The notes: generated by a model from the sequence alone, not told the origin. DNA of 64,000 nt from Cronobacter dublinensis subsp. dublinensis LMG 23823 (GCF_001277235.1 NZ_CP012266.1:2914001-2978000); one strand, 5' to 3'. Counted from the first letter of the stretch, positions 1-8,177 are shown. Translations and numbers: made by a program.

Positions 1-894
1 ATGGCGGGTGCCGCCGCGACGCTGTGGCTGATGCCGAACTACACGATGCAAACGCGGCGGTTCGATTTCTCCGGTTTTCTGCTGCTCGCCTTCGGCATGG
101 CGGCGCTGACGATAGCGCTTGATGGCTACAAGAGTACCGGTCTTTCCGCCGCCGGGCTCGGCGCGCTGGTAGCGGGCGGCAGCGCGGCGGTGCTGCTCTA
201 TCTGTGGCACGCGCGCGGCAACGAGCGGGCGCTGTTCAGCCTGCGGCTTTTCGAGACCCGCACCTTTTCGCTCGGGCTGTTCGGCAGCTTATGCGGGCGC
301 ATCGGCAGCGGGATGCTGCCGTTTATGACGCCGGTCTTTTTACAGATTGGCCTCGGGTTTTCGCCGTTTCACGCTGGCCTGATGATGATCCCGATGGTGC
401 TTGGCAGCATGGGGATGAAGCGCATCGTGGTGCAGGTGGTGAACCGCTTTGGTTATCGCCGGGTGCTGGTGGCCTCCACGCTCGGACTGGCGCTGGTGAG
501 CGTGCTGTTTATGGGCGTGGCGCTCGCGGGCGGGTACTGGCTGCTGCCGCTGGTGCTGCTCTTGCAGGGAATGATTAACTCGGTGCGCTTCTCGGCAATG
601 AACACCCTGACGCTGCGCGACCTGCCGGATGAGATGGCGAGCGGCGGCAACAGTATGCTCTCAATGGTGATGCAGCTCGCCATGAGCCTCGGCGTGACCC
701 TCGCGGGCCTGCTGCTCGGCGCGTTCGGCCATAACCATCTGGCCGCTGACAGCAGCGACGCGCACGGGATCTTCCTTTGGACGTACCTGTGCATGGCGCT
801 CATTATCGCCGTGCCCGCGCTGGTGTTTGCCCGCGTCCCGAAGGATATCAGTAAAAACACCGCGATCGCGCGGCGCAAAAGGAGAGCTTCATGA
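1..894 (+). CDS. mdtD: MdtD-like MFS transporter, 3' part (5' end outside window)
   Basis: This is the C-terminal part of a major facilitator transporter of the DHA2 drug:H+ antiporter type. The 297 visible residues align, from memory, with the last two thirds of E. coli MdtD (471 aa), so the in-frame ATG at position 1 is most likely internal and the gene begins before the window. Several hydrophobic membrane helices are visible, with the conserved stretch GFSPFHAGLMMIPM. The stop codon overlaps the baeS start (ATGA), as expected for the last transport gene of an mdtABCD-baeSR operon. In E. coli the exporter MdtABC works without MdtD, so its own substrate is uncertain. Confidence 0.93.
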   Translation: MAGAAATLWLMPNYTMQTRRFDFSGFLLLAFGMAALTIALDGYKSTGLSAAGLGALVAGGSAAVLLYLWHARGNERALFSLRLFETRTFSLGLFGSLCGRIGSGMLPFMTPVFLQIGLGFSPFHAGLMMIPMVLGSMGMKRIVVQVVNRFGYRRVLVASTLGLALVSVLFMGVALAGGYWLLPLVLLLQGMINSVRFSAMNTLTLRDLPDEMASGGNSMLSMVMQLAMSLGVTLAGLLLGAFGHNHLAADSSDAHGIFLWTYLCMALIIAVPALVFARVPKDISKNTAIARRKRRAS

Positions 895-2315
895 GGTTCT
901 GGCGGCCCGGCATTATGGGCAAGCTGTTTCTGGCCATTTTCGCTACCTGCATTCTGCTGTTAATTACGATGCACTGGGCGGTGCGCTTTAGCTTTGAGCG
1001 CGGCTTTATCGACTACATCAAACATGGCAACGAGCAGCGGCTGGCGCTGCTAAGCGACGCGCTGAGCGAACAATATCAGCAGCACGGCGACTGGGGGTTT
1101 CTGCGCCATAACGATCGCGTGGTGTTCCAGATTTTACGCTCTTTCGAGCGGGAGAACGCCCACGACGGCCCGCCGCCGCCAGACCGGGGGCCGCCGCCTC
1201 ATATGCCGCCGCACGGCTGGCGCACGCAGTTCTGGGTGGTGGACGCCGATCAGACGGTGCTGGTCGGCCCGCGCTCGCCGGTGCCGCAGGATGGCGCGCG
1301 GCGCGCGATTGTCGTCGACGGCAAACGCGTCGGCTGGGTCATCGCCTCACCGGTGGAGCGCCTGACGCGCAGCACCGATATTAATTTCGATAAACAGCAG
1401 CGGCGCACCAGCTGGCTTATCGTCGCGCTCTCGACGCTGCTGGCCGCGGCGGCCACGCTGCTGCTGGCGCGCGGCCTGCTGGCGCCGGTAAAACGGCTGG
1501 TGGAAGGCACGCACCGGCTCGCAGCGGGCGATTTCACGGCCCGCGTCGTCGCCACCGGCCAGGATGAACTGGGCCGTCTGGCGCAGGATTTCAACCAGCT
1601 CGCCAGTACGCTTGAGAAAAACCAGCAGATGCGCCAGGCCTTTATGGCGGATATTTCGCACGAACTGCGCACGCCGCTTGCCGTGCTGCGCGGCGAGCTG
1701 GAGGCGATTCAGGACGGCGTGCGCCAGTTTACGCCGGAGTCCGTCGCCTCGTTACAGGCAGAAGTGGGCACGCTGACCAAACTGGTGGACGATTTACATC
1801 AGCTGTCGCTCTCCGACGAGGGCGCGCTCGCTTACCAGAAAAAACCGCTGGAGATCGTCGCGCTCATCGAAGTGGCCGCTGGCGCGTTCCGCGAGCGCTT
1901 CGCAGCGCGCGGGTTGACGCTCAACTTATCGCTGCCGGAAAACGTCACGCTGTTCGGCGACCGCGACCGGCTGATGCAGCTGTTTAATAATCTGCTGGAA
2001 AACAGCCTGCGCTACACGGACGCGGGCGGCGGTCTGTTGATTCAGGGCGAGTGCCAGGGAGCCCGCTTTGTGCTGCGCTTTAGCGACAGCGCGCCGGGCG
2101 TGAGCGACGAGCAGCTCGCGAAACTGTTTGAGCGCTTTTACCGCGCCGAAGGCTCGCGCAACCGCGCCAGCGGCGGTTCGGGTCTCGGCCTCGCCATCTG
2201 CGCCAATATCGTGGCGGCGCATGGCGGTACCATTAGCGCCGATCATTCCTCATCAGGCGGTGTTAGCATTACCGTATCCTTACCGCTTGATGCCATCCTT
2301 CCGGGAGACGTATGA
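891..2315 (+). CDS. baeS: Envelope-stress sensor histidine kinase BaeS
   Basis: This 474-residue inner-membrane sensor kinase autophosphorylates in response to envelope stress and toxic compounds, then phosphorylates BaeR. An N-terminal membrane helix (about residues 10-30) precedes a periplasmic region to about residue 170, which contains a Pro-rich stretch (GPPPPDRGPPPHMPPHG). A second helix (about 174-195) and a HAMP linker follow. The H-box SHELRTPL places the phosphorylated histidine at His257. The ATPase domain shows the N-box NNLLENSLRY and G-box GSGLGLAI. The gene overlaps mdtD upstream and baeR downstream, each by 4 bp, indicating translational coupling. The periplasmic Pro-rich stretch looks less conserved than the kinase core. 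Confidence 0.96.
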   Translation: MRFWRPGIMGKLFLAIFATCILLLITMHWAVRFSFERGFIDYIKHGNEQRLALLSDALSEQYQQHGDWGFLRHNDRVVFQILRSFERENAHDGPPPPDRGPPPHMPPHGWRTQFWVVDADQTVLVGPRSPVPQDGARRAIVVDGKRVGWVIASPVERLTRSTDINFDKQQRRTSWLIVALSTLLAAAATLLLARGLLAPVKRLVEGTHRLAAGDFTARVVATGQDELGRLAQDFNQLASTLEKNQQMRQAFMADISHELRTPLAVLRGELEAIQDGVRQFTPESVASLQAEVGTLTKLVDDLHQLSLSDEGALAYQKKPLEIVALIEVAAGAFRERFAARGLTLNLSLPENVTLFGDRDRLMQLFNNLLENSLRYTDAGGGLLIQGECQGARFVLRFSDSAPGVSDEQLAKLFERFYRAEGSRNRASGGSGLGLAICANIVAAHGGTISADHSSSGGVSITVSLPLDAILPGDV

Positions 2316-3034
2316 CAGAGTTACCGATTGACGACAAAACCCCGCGCATTCTGGTTGTTGAGGATGAGCCGAAACTTGGCGCGCTGCTGGTGGATTACCT
2401 GCGGGCGGCCAGCTATGCGCCGACGCTGATTAATCACGGCGATAAGGTGCTGCCCTATGTGCGCCAGACGCCGCCGGATTTGATCCTGCTGGATCTGATG
2501 CTGCCTGGCACCGACGGGCTGACGCTGTGCCGGGAAATTCGCCGCTTTTCCGAAGTGCCGATAGTGATGGTGACCGCCAGAATCGAAGAAATCGACCGCC
2601 TGCTGGGCCTTGAGATTGGCGCCGATGATTATATCTGCAAGCCGTTCAGCCCGCGCGAGGTGGTGGCGCGCGTGAAAACCATCCTTCGCCGCTGCAAGCC
2701 GCAGCGCGATTTGCAGGCGCTGGACGCTCAGAGCCCGCTGGTTATCGATGAAGGCCGCTTCCAGGCGAGCTGGCGGCAGAAGCCGCTCGACCTGACGCCC
2801 GCCGAGTTCCGTCTGTTGAAGACGCTTTCCAGCGAGCCGGGCAAGGTGTTTTCCCGCGAGCAGTTGCTGAACCATCTGTATGACGACTACCGCGTGGTGA
2901 CCGATCGCACCATCGACAGCCATATCAAAAACCTGCGCCGCAAGCTTGAGGCGCTCGACGATGACCAGCCGTTTATCCGCGCCGTGTACGGCGTGGGCTA
3001 CCGCTGGGAGGCGGATGCAGGGCGAGTAGTATAG
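2312..3034 (+). CDS. baeR: Response regulator BaeR (OmpR family)
   Basis: This 240-residue regulator has an N-terminal receiver domain with the acidic pocket in VVEDEPK and the phospho-acceptor Asp61 in LLDLMLPGTDG. A C-terminal OmpR/PhoB winged-helix DNA-binding domain follows, with the typical end VRAVYGVGYRW-like segment (here IRAVYGVGYRWEAD). Its start ATG lies inside the baeS stop (ATGA). With BaeS it activates mdtABCD and other envelope-defence genes in E. coli. It is the last gene of the operon: a large stem-loop follows about 100 bp downstream, and the E. coli neighbour yegP is absent. Confidence 0.96.
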   Translation: MTELPIDDKTPRILVVEDEPKLGALLVDYLRAASYAPTLINHGDKVLPYVRQTPPDLILLDLMLPGTDGLTLCREIRRFSEVPIVMVTARIEEIDRLLGLEIGADDYICKPFSPREVVARVKTILRRCKPQRDLQALDAQSPLVIDEGRFQASWRQKPLDLTPAEFRLLKTLSSEPGKVFSREQLLNHLYDDYRVVTDRTIDSHIKNLRRKLEALDDDQPFIRAVYGVGYRWEADAGRVV

Positions 3035-3134
3035 ATATCGCCTACACGGCGGATACACGGGCCCGATGAAGATGCACGCCCGGTAACCGGTTCCGTTCGC
3101 CAGAACGCAGATTATCTCTGTCACCCTGATTCAC

Positions 3135-3181
3135 GCGAACGTGTTAAGGGGGCGGCGGCGAGCCCCCCTTTGCACGTTCGC
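3135..3181 (+). terminator. Large composite stem-loop after baeR
   Basis: An outer 9-bp stem (GCGAACGTG at 3135-3143 with CACGTTCGC at 3173-3181) encloses an inner G/C-rich stem (AAGGGGGC at 3146-3153 with GCCCCCTT ending at 3170). The T-run is only three bases, so it may be a weak terminator or a 3'-end protecting hairpin for the mdtABCD-baeSR mRNA. Confidence 0.5.
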
Positions 3182-3266
3182 ATGAGGAAGACGCACATAT
3201 AAACGCGGCGTGATGGCGAACGGAACGATGTCACCGTACCCGCATATTTCCGCTTACTCCAGTTTC

Positions 3267-3295
3267 GTAGGGTGGGTAAGCGCAGCGCACCCACC
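3267..3295 (+). repeat. 29-bp dispersed palindromic repeat, copy A
   Basis: This 29-bp unit starts GTAGGGTGGGTAAGCG and ends CGCACCCACC. The arms GGTGGGT..GCG and CGC..ACCCACC pair with an AA bulge, as in REP-like elements. Related copies sit at 5977-6107 and 39856-39988, always between genes. The rest of the 3035-3433 gap holds the stem-loop above and the trhP promoter; yegP is not present. Confidence 0.8.
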
Positions 3296-3320
3296 TCACG
3301 CCCCTAAGCCCCGTAACGGT

Positions 3321-3349
3321 TTGCACCCCTGCGCCGCTGGCGCTACAAT
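3321..3349 (+). promoter_or_regulatory. Sigma-70 promoter of trhP (yegQ)
   Basis: TTGCAC (3321-3326) and TACAAT (3344-3349) are separated by 17 bp, a near-consensus sigma-70 promoter. It predicts transcription from about 3356 and a 5' leader of roughly 78 nt before the trhP start at 3434. Confidence 0.75.
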
Positions 3350-3433
3350 TCCCGCCCTTAACGTGGGGGTAAACGCGCCCCCCACCGCTTCACTGTTGAA
3401 GCGGCGCTGACCTGAGATCAGAACGAGTCCATC

Positions 3434-4795
3434 ATGTTTAAACCCGAACTTCTTTCGCCGGCGGGAACGCTGAAAAATATGCGTTACGCCTTCGCTTATG
3501 GTGCCGATGCGGTCTATGCCGGGCAACCGCGCTATTCGCTGCGCGTGCGCAATAACGAATTCAACCACGAGAATTTGCAGCTCGGCATCAACGAAGCCCA
3601 CGCGCTTGGCAAAAAATTCTACGTCGTGGTGAACATCGCGCCGCACAACGCCAAGCTGAAAACCTTTATCCGCGACCTCAAGCCGGTGGTTGAGATGGGG
3701 CCGGACGCACTGATTATGTCCGACCCTGGCCTGATTATGCTGGTGCGCGAACACTTCCCGCAGATGGATATTCACCTCTCGGTGCAGGCCAACGCGGTGA
3801 ACTGGGCGACGGTGAAATTCTGGCAGCAGATGGGGCTGACGCGCGTCATTCTCTCTCGCGAGTTATCGCTGGAAGAGATCGCTGAAATCCGCGAACAGGT
3901 GCCGGAAATGGAGCTGGAGATTTTCGTGCACGGCGCGCTCTGCATGGCCTACTCCGGCCGCTGCCTGCTTTCCGGCTACATCAACAAACGCGACCCGAAC
4001 CAGGGCACCTGCACCAACGCCTGCCGCTGGGAATATAACGTGCAGGAAGGCAAAGAAGACAGCGTCGGCAATATCGTTCACATTCATGAGCCTATCCCGG
4101 TGCAGAACGTCGAGCCGACGCTCGGCATCGGCGCGCCCACCGACAAAGTTTTTATGATTGAAGAGGCGCAGCGTCCCGGCGAGTACATGACCGCGTTCGA
4201 AGACGAGCACGGCACCTACATCATGAACTCCAAAGATTTGCGCGCCATTCAGCATGTCGAACGGCTGACGAAAATGGGCGTGCACTCGCTGAAAATCGAA
4301 GGCCGCACCAAGTCGTTTTACTACTGCGCGCGCACAGCCCAGGTCTATCGCCGGGCGATTGACGACGCCGCCGCCGGCAAACCGTTCGACCCGAGCCTGC
4401 TGGAGACGCTGGAAGGTCTCGCGCACCGCGGTTATACCGAAGGCTTCCTGCGTCGTCACACCCATGATGACTATCAGAATTATGAATATGGCTATTCGGT
4501 GTCGGACCGCCAGCAGTTTGTCGGCGAATTCACCGGCGAGCGCAACGGCGCGCTGGCGGCGGTGGCGGTGAAAAACAAATTCTCGCTCGGCGACAGCCTG
4601 GAGCTGATGACGCCGCAGGGCAATATCAGCTTTACGCTGGAGCATATGGAAAACGCCAAAGGGGAAAAGATGGAGGTCGCGCCGGGAGACGGATATACCA
4701 TCTGGATGCCTGTTCCTGAGGATTTAACACTGGAATATGCGCTGTTGATGCGTAATTTCTCTGGCCAGACCACCAGGAATCCACACAGTAAATAA
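3434..4795 (+). CDS. trhP: tRNA 5-hydroxyuridine synthesis protein TrhP (YegQ, peptidase U32 family)
   Basis: This 453-residue protein belongs to the U32 family, whose members are now linked to RNA hydroxylation rather than proteolysis. The E. coli homologue (TrhP/YegQ) takes part in prephenate-dependent formation of 5-hydroxyuridine at U34 of several tRNAs. The N-terminus ELLSPAGTLKNMRYAFAYGA is typical. A four-cysteine cluster (Cys170, Cys177, Cys193, Cys197, in CMAYSGRC and GTCTNACRW) is consistent with an iron-sulfur site. It is a single gene between its own promoter and the cyaR locus. Its length matches the E. coli protein. Confidence 0.95.
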   Translation: MFKPELLSPAGTLKNMRYAFAYGADAVYAGQPRYSLRVRNNEFNHENLQLGINEAHALGKKFYVVVNIAPHNAKLKTFIRDLKPVVEMGPDALIMSDPGLIMLVREHFPQMDIHLSVQANAVNWATVKFWQQMGLTRVILSRELSLEEIAEIREQVPEMELEIFVHGALCMAYSGRCLLSGYINKRDPNQGTCTNACRWEYNVQEGKEDSVGNIVHIHEPIPVQNVEPTLGIGAPTDKVFMIEEAQRPGEYMTAFEDEHGTYIMNSKDLRAIQHVERLTKMGVHSLKIEGRTKSFYYCARTAQVYRRAIDDAAAGKPFDPSLLETLEGLAHRGYTEGFLRRHTHDDYQNYEYGYSVSDRQQFVGEFTGERNGALAAVAVKNKFSLGDSLELMTPQGNISFTLEHMENAKGEKMEVAPGDGYTIWMPVPEDLTLEYALLMRNFSGQTTRNPHSK

Positions 4796-4827
4796 TTTAT
4801 AGGGGTTATTTTTATCGCGCGAATGTT

Positions 4828-4872
4828 TCTTCGGAGGGGATCACACACCGTCATGTTTAAAGCGGTTACTAT
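4828..4872 (+). promoter_or_regulatory. cyaR promoter with CRP half-site
   Basis: TACTAT (4867-4872) serves as -10 box for a start at about 4880. A perfect right CRP half-site TCACA lies at 4841-4845. The 16-bp core 4830-4845 centres near -42, the class II activator position. The left half (TTCGG) is poor, so this may be a weak CRP site. CRP dependence of CyaR is known in E. coli and Salmonella. Confidence 0.6.
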
Positions 4873-4879
4873 CCCTGGC

Positions 4880-4968
4880 GCTGAAAAACATAAACCATAA
4901 ATGCCAGTTGTACCAGGAACCACCTCCTTCAGCCTGCGTAATCTCCCTTACGCAGGCTTATTTTTTTG
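4880..4968 (+). ncRNA. cyaR: Small RNA CyaR (RyeE) with intrinsic terminator
   Basis: This is the Hfq-dependent, CRP-activated small RNA that represses ompX and other mRNAs in E. coli and Salmonella. It follows yegQ exactly as in E. coli. The 5' start GCTGAAAAACATAA, the anti-Shine-Dalgarno core CCAGGAACCACCTCC, and the 3' terminator all match CyaR as I remember it. The terminator stem pairs AGCCTGCGTAA (4931-4941) with TTACGCAGGCT (4948-4958) and is followed by TATTTTTTT. Stem changes relative to E. coli appear compensatory. The length of about 88 nt matches the family. Confidence 0.93.
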
Positions 4969-5016
4969 TCCTTTCAGCCAGTTCTTAAGCGACTCGCCAG
5001 ACTCTGCGATAAACTC

Positions 5017-5034
5017 TGTGAATACGTATTCACA
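5017..5034. promoter_or_regulatory. Perfect 18-bp palindrome abutting the yegS ribosome binding site
   Basis: TGTGAATACGTATTCACA is a perfect inverted repeat ending at the first base of AGGAG (5034-5038), the yegS Shine-Dalgarno sequence. A possible -10 (TAAACT, 5010-5015) lies just upstream, so the palindrome would cover the transcription start like an operator. Half-sites TGTGA/TCACA resemble CRP, but the spacer is 8 rather than 6. Confidence 0.55.
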
Positions 5035-5045
5035 GGAGTGCATTC

Positions 5046-5945
5046 ATGTCCCGTTCCCCCGGTTCGTTTCTGATTTTAAATGGTAAAAGCGCTGACAATG
5101 ACGTGTTGCGCGGCAGCGTAAAACTGCTGCGCGAGCAGGGCCACCCGCTGGATGTGCGCGTGACCTGGGAAAAGGGCGACGCGGCGCGCTATGTCAATGA
5201 GGCGGCGGAACGGGGAGCAGAGACGGTGATCGCCGCAGGCGGCGACGGCACGATTAACGAAGTGGCGGCGGCGCTGGCGGCGGTCGCTGAAGAGAAACGT
5301 CCGGCGCTCGGCCTGGTGCCGCTCGGCACCGCCAATGATTTTGCGACAAGCGTCGGCGTGCCGGACGATATCGAACTGGCGCTAAAGCTTGCGGTCGAGG
5401 GCCGCGCGGTGCCTGTTGATATTGCTCAGGTGAATGATAAAGCCTGGTTTATCAACATGGCGACGGGCGGGTTTGGCACCCGCATTACCACCGAAACGCC
5501 GGAGCGGCTGAAGGCGGCGCTTGGCGGCGTGTCGTATCTCATCCACGGCCTGATGCGTATGGACACCCTGAAAGCGGACCGCTGCGAAATTCGCGGCGAG
5601 AATTTTCACTGGCAGGGCGACGCGCTGGTTATCGGCATCGGTAACGGGCGTCAGGCGGGCGGTGGGCAGGAGCTGTGCCCTGGGGCGCTGATTAACGATG
5701 GCCTGCTGCAGCTGCGTATTTTCACCGGCGAAGAGCTGCTACCGGCGCTCTTTACCACGCTGACGCAGCCGGAAGAGAGTCCGAATATTATCGACGGCGC
5801 GTCGGCCTGGTTTGAGATAACGGCGCCGCACGACATCACGTTTAACCTCGACGGCGAGCCACTGAGCGGCCAGCAGTTCCGTATTGTTATCAAGCCCGGC
5901 GCGCTACATTGCCGCCTGCCGCCGGATTGTCCGCTGTTGAAATAA
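5046..5945 (+). CDS. yegS: Lipid kinase YegS (diacylglycerol kinase-like)
   Basis: This 299-residue soluble kinase belongs to the DAGK catalytic family. The E. coli homologue phosphorylates phosphatidylglycerol in vitro; its role in vivo is unclear. The nucleotide-binding motif GGDGT is at residues 65-69, with the second motif PLGTANDFATS near 97-107. The C-terminal beta-sandwich half carries NLDGEPL near residue 266. The start at 5046 is supported by AGGAG at 5034-5038. No companion gene is close: cyaR lies upstream and a repeat cluster downstream. The palindrome next to the ribosome binding site suggests specific control. Confidence 0.95.
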   Translation: MSRSPGSFLILNGKSADNDVLRGSVKLLREQGHPLDVRVTWEKGDAARYVNEAAERGAETVIAAGGDGTINEVAAALAAVAEEKRPALGLVPLGTANDFATSVGVPDDIELALKLAVEGRAVPVDIAQVNDKAWFINMATGGFGTRITTETPERLKAALGGVSYLIHGLMRMDTLKADRCEIRGENFHWQGDALVIGIGNGRQAGGGQELCPGALINDGLLQLRIFTGEELLPALFTTLTQPEESPNIIDGASAWFEITAPHDITFNLDGEPLSGQQFRIVIKPGALHCRLPPDCPLLK

Positions 5946-5976
5946 GCCGATGTGGCGAGTGCCCGGTGATTTTGAT

Positions 5977-6005
5977 GGCGGGTGCGCTTCGCTTACCCGC
6001 CCTAC
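5977..6005 (-). repeat. 29-bp dispersed palindromic repeat, copy B1 (inverted)
   Basis: This copy of the GGGTGGGTAAGC family lies in reverse orientation: it reads GGCGGGTGCG at the left and ACCCGCCCTAC at the right. Substitutions in the two arms keep pairing (GGCGGGT with ACCCGCC). Confidence 0.8.
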
Positions 6006-6021
6006 AGAAATATTTAATGTT

Positions 6022-6050
6022 GTAGGGTGGGTAAGCAACGCGCACCCACC
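6022..6050 (+). repeat. 29-bp dispersed palindromic repeat, copy B2
   Basis: This forward copy begins GTAGGGTGGGTAAGCAACG and ends GCACCCACC. With inverted B1 it forms a head-to-head pair 16 bp apart, as in bacterial interspersed mosaic elements. Confidence 0.8.
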
Positions 6051-6078
6051 ATTAAGGCATTCAATGTCTCTTTTGTTT

Positions 6079-6107
6079 GCAGGGTGGGTAAGTAACGCAC
6101 ACCCGCC
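6079..6107 (+). repeat. 29-bp dispersed palindromic repeat, copy B3 (degenerate)
   Basis: This forward but diverged copy begins GCAGGGTGGGTAAGTAACG and ends ACACCCGCC. It lies 28 bp after B2 and just before the fbaB terminator. The inner GCG/CGC part of the stem is damaged. Confidence 0.7.
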
Positions 6108-6134
6108 ATTTCCGGCCCTACCCTTTGCGCCAAC

Positions 6135-6160
6135 AAAAAACGCGCCCGCAGGCGCGTTTT
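6135..6160 (-). terminator. fbaB terminator
   Basis: The stem pairs AAAACGCGCC (6137-6146) and GGCGCGTTTT (6151-6160) around loop CGCA. Read on the minus strand it is followed by TTTTTTGTTG, fitting an intrinsic terminator for fbaB. It could also act on yegS transcripts. Confidence 0.8.
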
Positions 6161-6178
6161 CGCATAACGTCACCGCCG

Positions 6179-7231
6179 TCAGGCGATGGTTACACGCTTA
6201 TCCAGGTAGACGTCCTGCACCGCGTTAATCAGCTTCACGCCGTCGGCCATCGTTTTCTTAAACGCCTTACGACCCAGGATAAGCCCCATGCCGCCCGCGC
6301 GTTTGTTGATAACCGCTGTGCGTACCGCGTCGGTGAGATCCGCCTCGCCGCCGGACGCGCCGCCCGAGTTGATTAGCCCCGCGCGGCCCATATAGCAGTT
6401 CGCCAGCTGGTAGCGCACCAGATCGATAGGGTTATCGGTGGTCAGCTTGCTGTAGACGCGATCGTCGGTATAGCCGAATTTCAGCGCGCTGTAGCCGCCG
6501 TTGTTCTCCGCCATCTTCTGCTTCACGATATCCGCGCCGATGGTCGCCGCGAGATGGTTGGCCTGCCCGGTCAGGTCGGCGCTTGCGTGGTAATCAACGC
6601 CATCTTTCTTAAAGCCGCTGTTACGCAGATACGCCCACAGCACCGTCACCATGCCAAGCTCATGCGCGCGCTCAAACGCGGCAGAAATCTCTTCAATCTG
6701 GCGGCGCGACTCTTCGGAGCCGAAATAAATCGTCGCCCCGACCGCCACCGCGCCCATATTGAACGCCTGCTCGACGCTCGCATACAGCGTCTGGTCGTAT
6801 TGCGTCGGGTAGCTCAGGGTTTCGTTATGGTTAATCTTCACCAGGAAAGGAATGCGGTGCGCGTAGCGGCGCGACACCGACGCCAGCACGCCGTAGGTGG
6901 AGGCCACGCAGTTGCAGCCCGCTTCAATTGCCAGCTCGACAATATTTTTGGGGTCGAAATACATAGGGTTCGCGGCAAACGACGCGCCCGCTGAATGCTC
7001 GACGCCCTGGTCCACCGGCAGAATGGAGAGATATCCGGTGCCCGCGAGGCGTCCGGTGTTGTAAAGGGTCTGCATATTTCGCAGCACCGCGGGCGGACGG
7101 TTGTTGTCGATCATCACGCGATCGACATAATCCGGCCCTGGCAGATAGAGCTGGTCGGAGGAAATGGTCGTACAGCGGTGCTGTAACAGGCTATCGGCAT
7201 CGTTGCCGAGCAACTGCGCAATATCAGTCAT
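6179..7231 (-). CDS. fbaB: Class I fructose-bisphosphate aldolase FbaB
   Basis: This cytoplasmic aldolase, of the Schiff-base DhnA type, interconverts fructose 1,6-bisphosphate with dihydroxyacetone phosphate and glyceraldehyde 3-phosphate, mainly in gluconeogenesis. The sequence is nearly identical to the 350-residue E. coli protein. The active-site lysine is Lys237 in DIVKQKMAEN. The second of two adjacent ATG codons is chosen because GGGAG sits 6 nt before it (only 3 nt before the first, at 7234) and because it gives the MTDIAQLL start. It lies downstream of thiMD on the same strand, with a 142-bp gap that may hold its own promoter. The E. coli gene is Cra-controlled; I see no convincing Cra site here. 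Confidence 0.96.
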   Translation of the reverse strand: MTDIAQLLGNDADSLLQHRCTTISSDQLYLPGPDYVDRVMIDNNRPPAVLRNMQTLYNTGRLAGTGYLSILPVDQGVEHSAGASFAANPMYFDPKNIVELAIEAGCNCVASTYGVLASVSRRYAHRIPFLVKINHNETLSYPTQYDQTLYASVEQAFNMGAVAVGATIYFGSEESRRQIEEISAAFERAHELGMVTVLWAYLRNSGFKKDGVDYHASADLTGQANHLAATIGADIVKQKMAENNGGYSALKFGYTDDRVYSKLTTDNPIDLVRYQLANCYMGRAGLINSGGASGGEADLTDAVRTAVINKRAGGMGLILGRKAFKKTMADGVKLINAVQDVYLDKRVTIA

Positions 7232-7376
7232 CATACGCTCCCATCATTGTCGGCGGACGACGCCCGCCGGACGAAAAGATCCTTACCTACCCGCTGAACG
7301 GGCTGTCTAATCCTGGTACCAAATAGCACAGATTACCAGACCCGACCGCATTTTCAGCTAATTCTGCTGGCACGGT

Positions 7377-8177
7377 TCACCACCATGCATGAAAATGATG
7401 GACAGGCCCGATCCCCTCCCCCACCTCCAGACTATCCGCCTGTTGCAGCGCTTTTGTCAGCCACGCCTTCGCCGCCGTCACGGTTTGCACCCAGTCACCG
7501 TGGCGCGGCCAGAGCGCGGCCAGCGCGCTGGAGAGCGTGCAGCCGGTGCCGTGCGTGTTTTTCGTTATCACGCGCGGCGCGGTAAAACGTGTGGCGCCAT
7601 CGCGAGTAAAGAGCCAGTCCGGGCTTTCGTCATCAATGAGATGGCCGCCCTTCATCAGCACCGCGCCGCAGCCGAGCGCCAGCAACGCCTCGCCCTGCTG
7701 GCGCATCTCCGCCTCGCTGCGGGCGTGAGACGTTTCCAGCAGCGCCGCCGCCTCCGGGAGGTTCGGCGTGATAATCGCCACCTGCGGCAGCAACCGCTCG
7801 CGCAGCGTGCGCACCGCCGACGGGCTCAGTAACGGATCGCCGCTTTTCGCGAGCATCACGGTATCCAGCACGATATTGCGCACCCGGTAGTGTGAGAGCC
7901 GCTCCGCCACCGCCTCGACCACATCGGTTTCGGCCAGCATGCCGATTTTGGTGGTGTCGATGCGCACGTCGCTTAATACCGAATCGAGCTGGGCGGCGAC
8001 AAACGACGGCTCGACGCGATACACCGACTGAACGCCGCGCGTATTCTGCGCCACCAGCGCGGTGATAACCGACGTGCCATAAGCGCCAAGCGCCGAAAAG
8101 GTTTTCAGATCCGCCTGGATACCCGCGCCGCCGCTCGGGTCGGTGCCGGCGATGGTGAGGGCGTTAATGCGCTGCAT
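7377..8177 (-). CDS. thiD: Hydroxymethylpyrimidine/phosphomethylpyrimidine kinase ThiD
   Basis: This 266-residue ribokinase-fold enzyme phosphorylates hydroxymethylpyrimidine twice to the pyrophosphate used in thiamine synthesis and salvage. The substrate motif GTDPSGGAGIQADLKTF lies near the N-terminus. The anion-hole motif THGTGCTLS near the C-terminus is characteristic. An in-frame extension to 8201 exists, but the ATG at 8177 gives MQRINALTIAG, matching the E. coli start. The start lies inside the thiM 3' end (14-bp overlap), so the two are co-translated under the TPP riboswitch. Confidence 0.96.
   Translation of the reverse strand: MQRINALTIAGTDPSGGAGIQADLKTFSALGAYGTSVITALVAQNTRGVQSVYRVEPSFVAAQLDSVLSDVRIDTTKIGMLAETDVVEAVAERLSHYRVRNIVLDTVMLAKSGDPLLSPSAVRTLRERLLPQVAIITPNLPEAAALLETSHARSEAEMRQQGEALLALGCGAVLMKGGHLIDDESPDWLFTRDGATRFTAPRVITKNTHGTGCTLSSALAALWPRHGDWVQTVTAAKAWLTKALQQADSLEVGEGIGPVHHFHAWW

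Noticed and set aside
3210..3410. 66-codon ORF between baeR and trhP, where yegP would be expected
   Set aside because: It runs through a palindromic repeat and the trhP promoter and has no resemblance to YegP (DUF1508).
4796..5045. Phage remnant (ogrK region) after cyaR as in E. coli
   Set aside because: After the CyaR terminator the sequence leads straight to the yegS palindrome; no ogr-like zinc-finger ORF is present.
5950..6376. Short ORFs in the yegS-fbaB gap
   Set aside because: Their residues (VGWVSNAHPP and similar) are translations of the repeat units themselves.
7235..7376. Cra site in front of fbaB
   Set aside because: GCTGAACGGGCTG near 7292 keeps only the left half of the consensus, too weak to claim.
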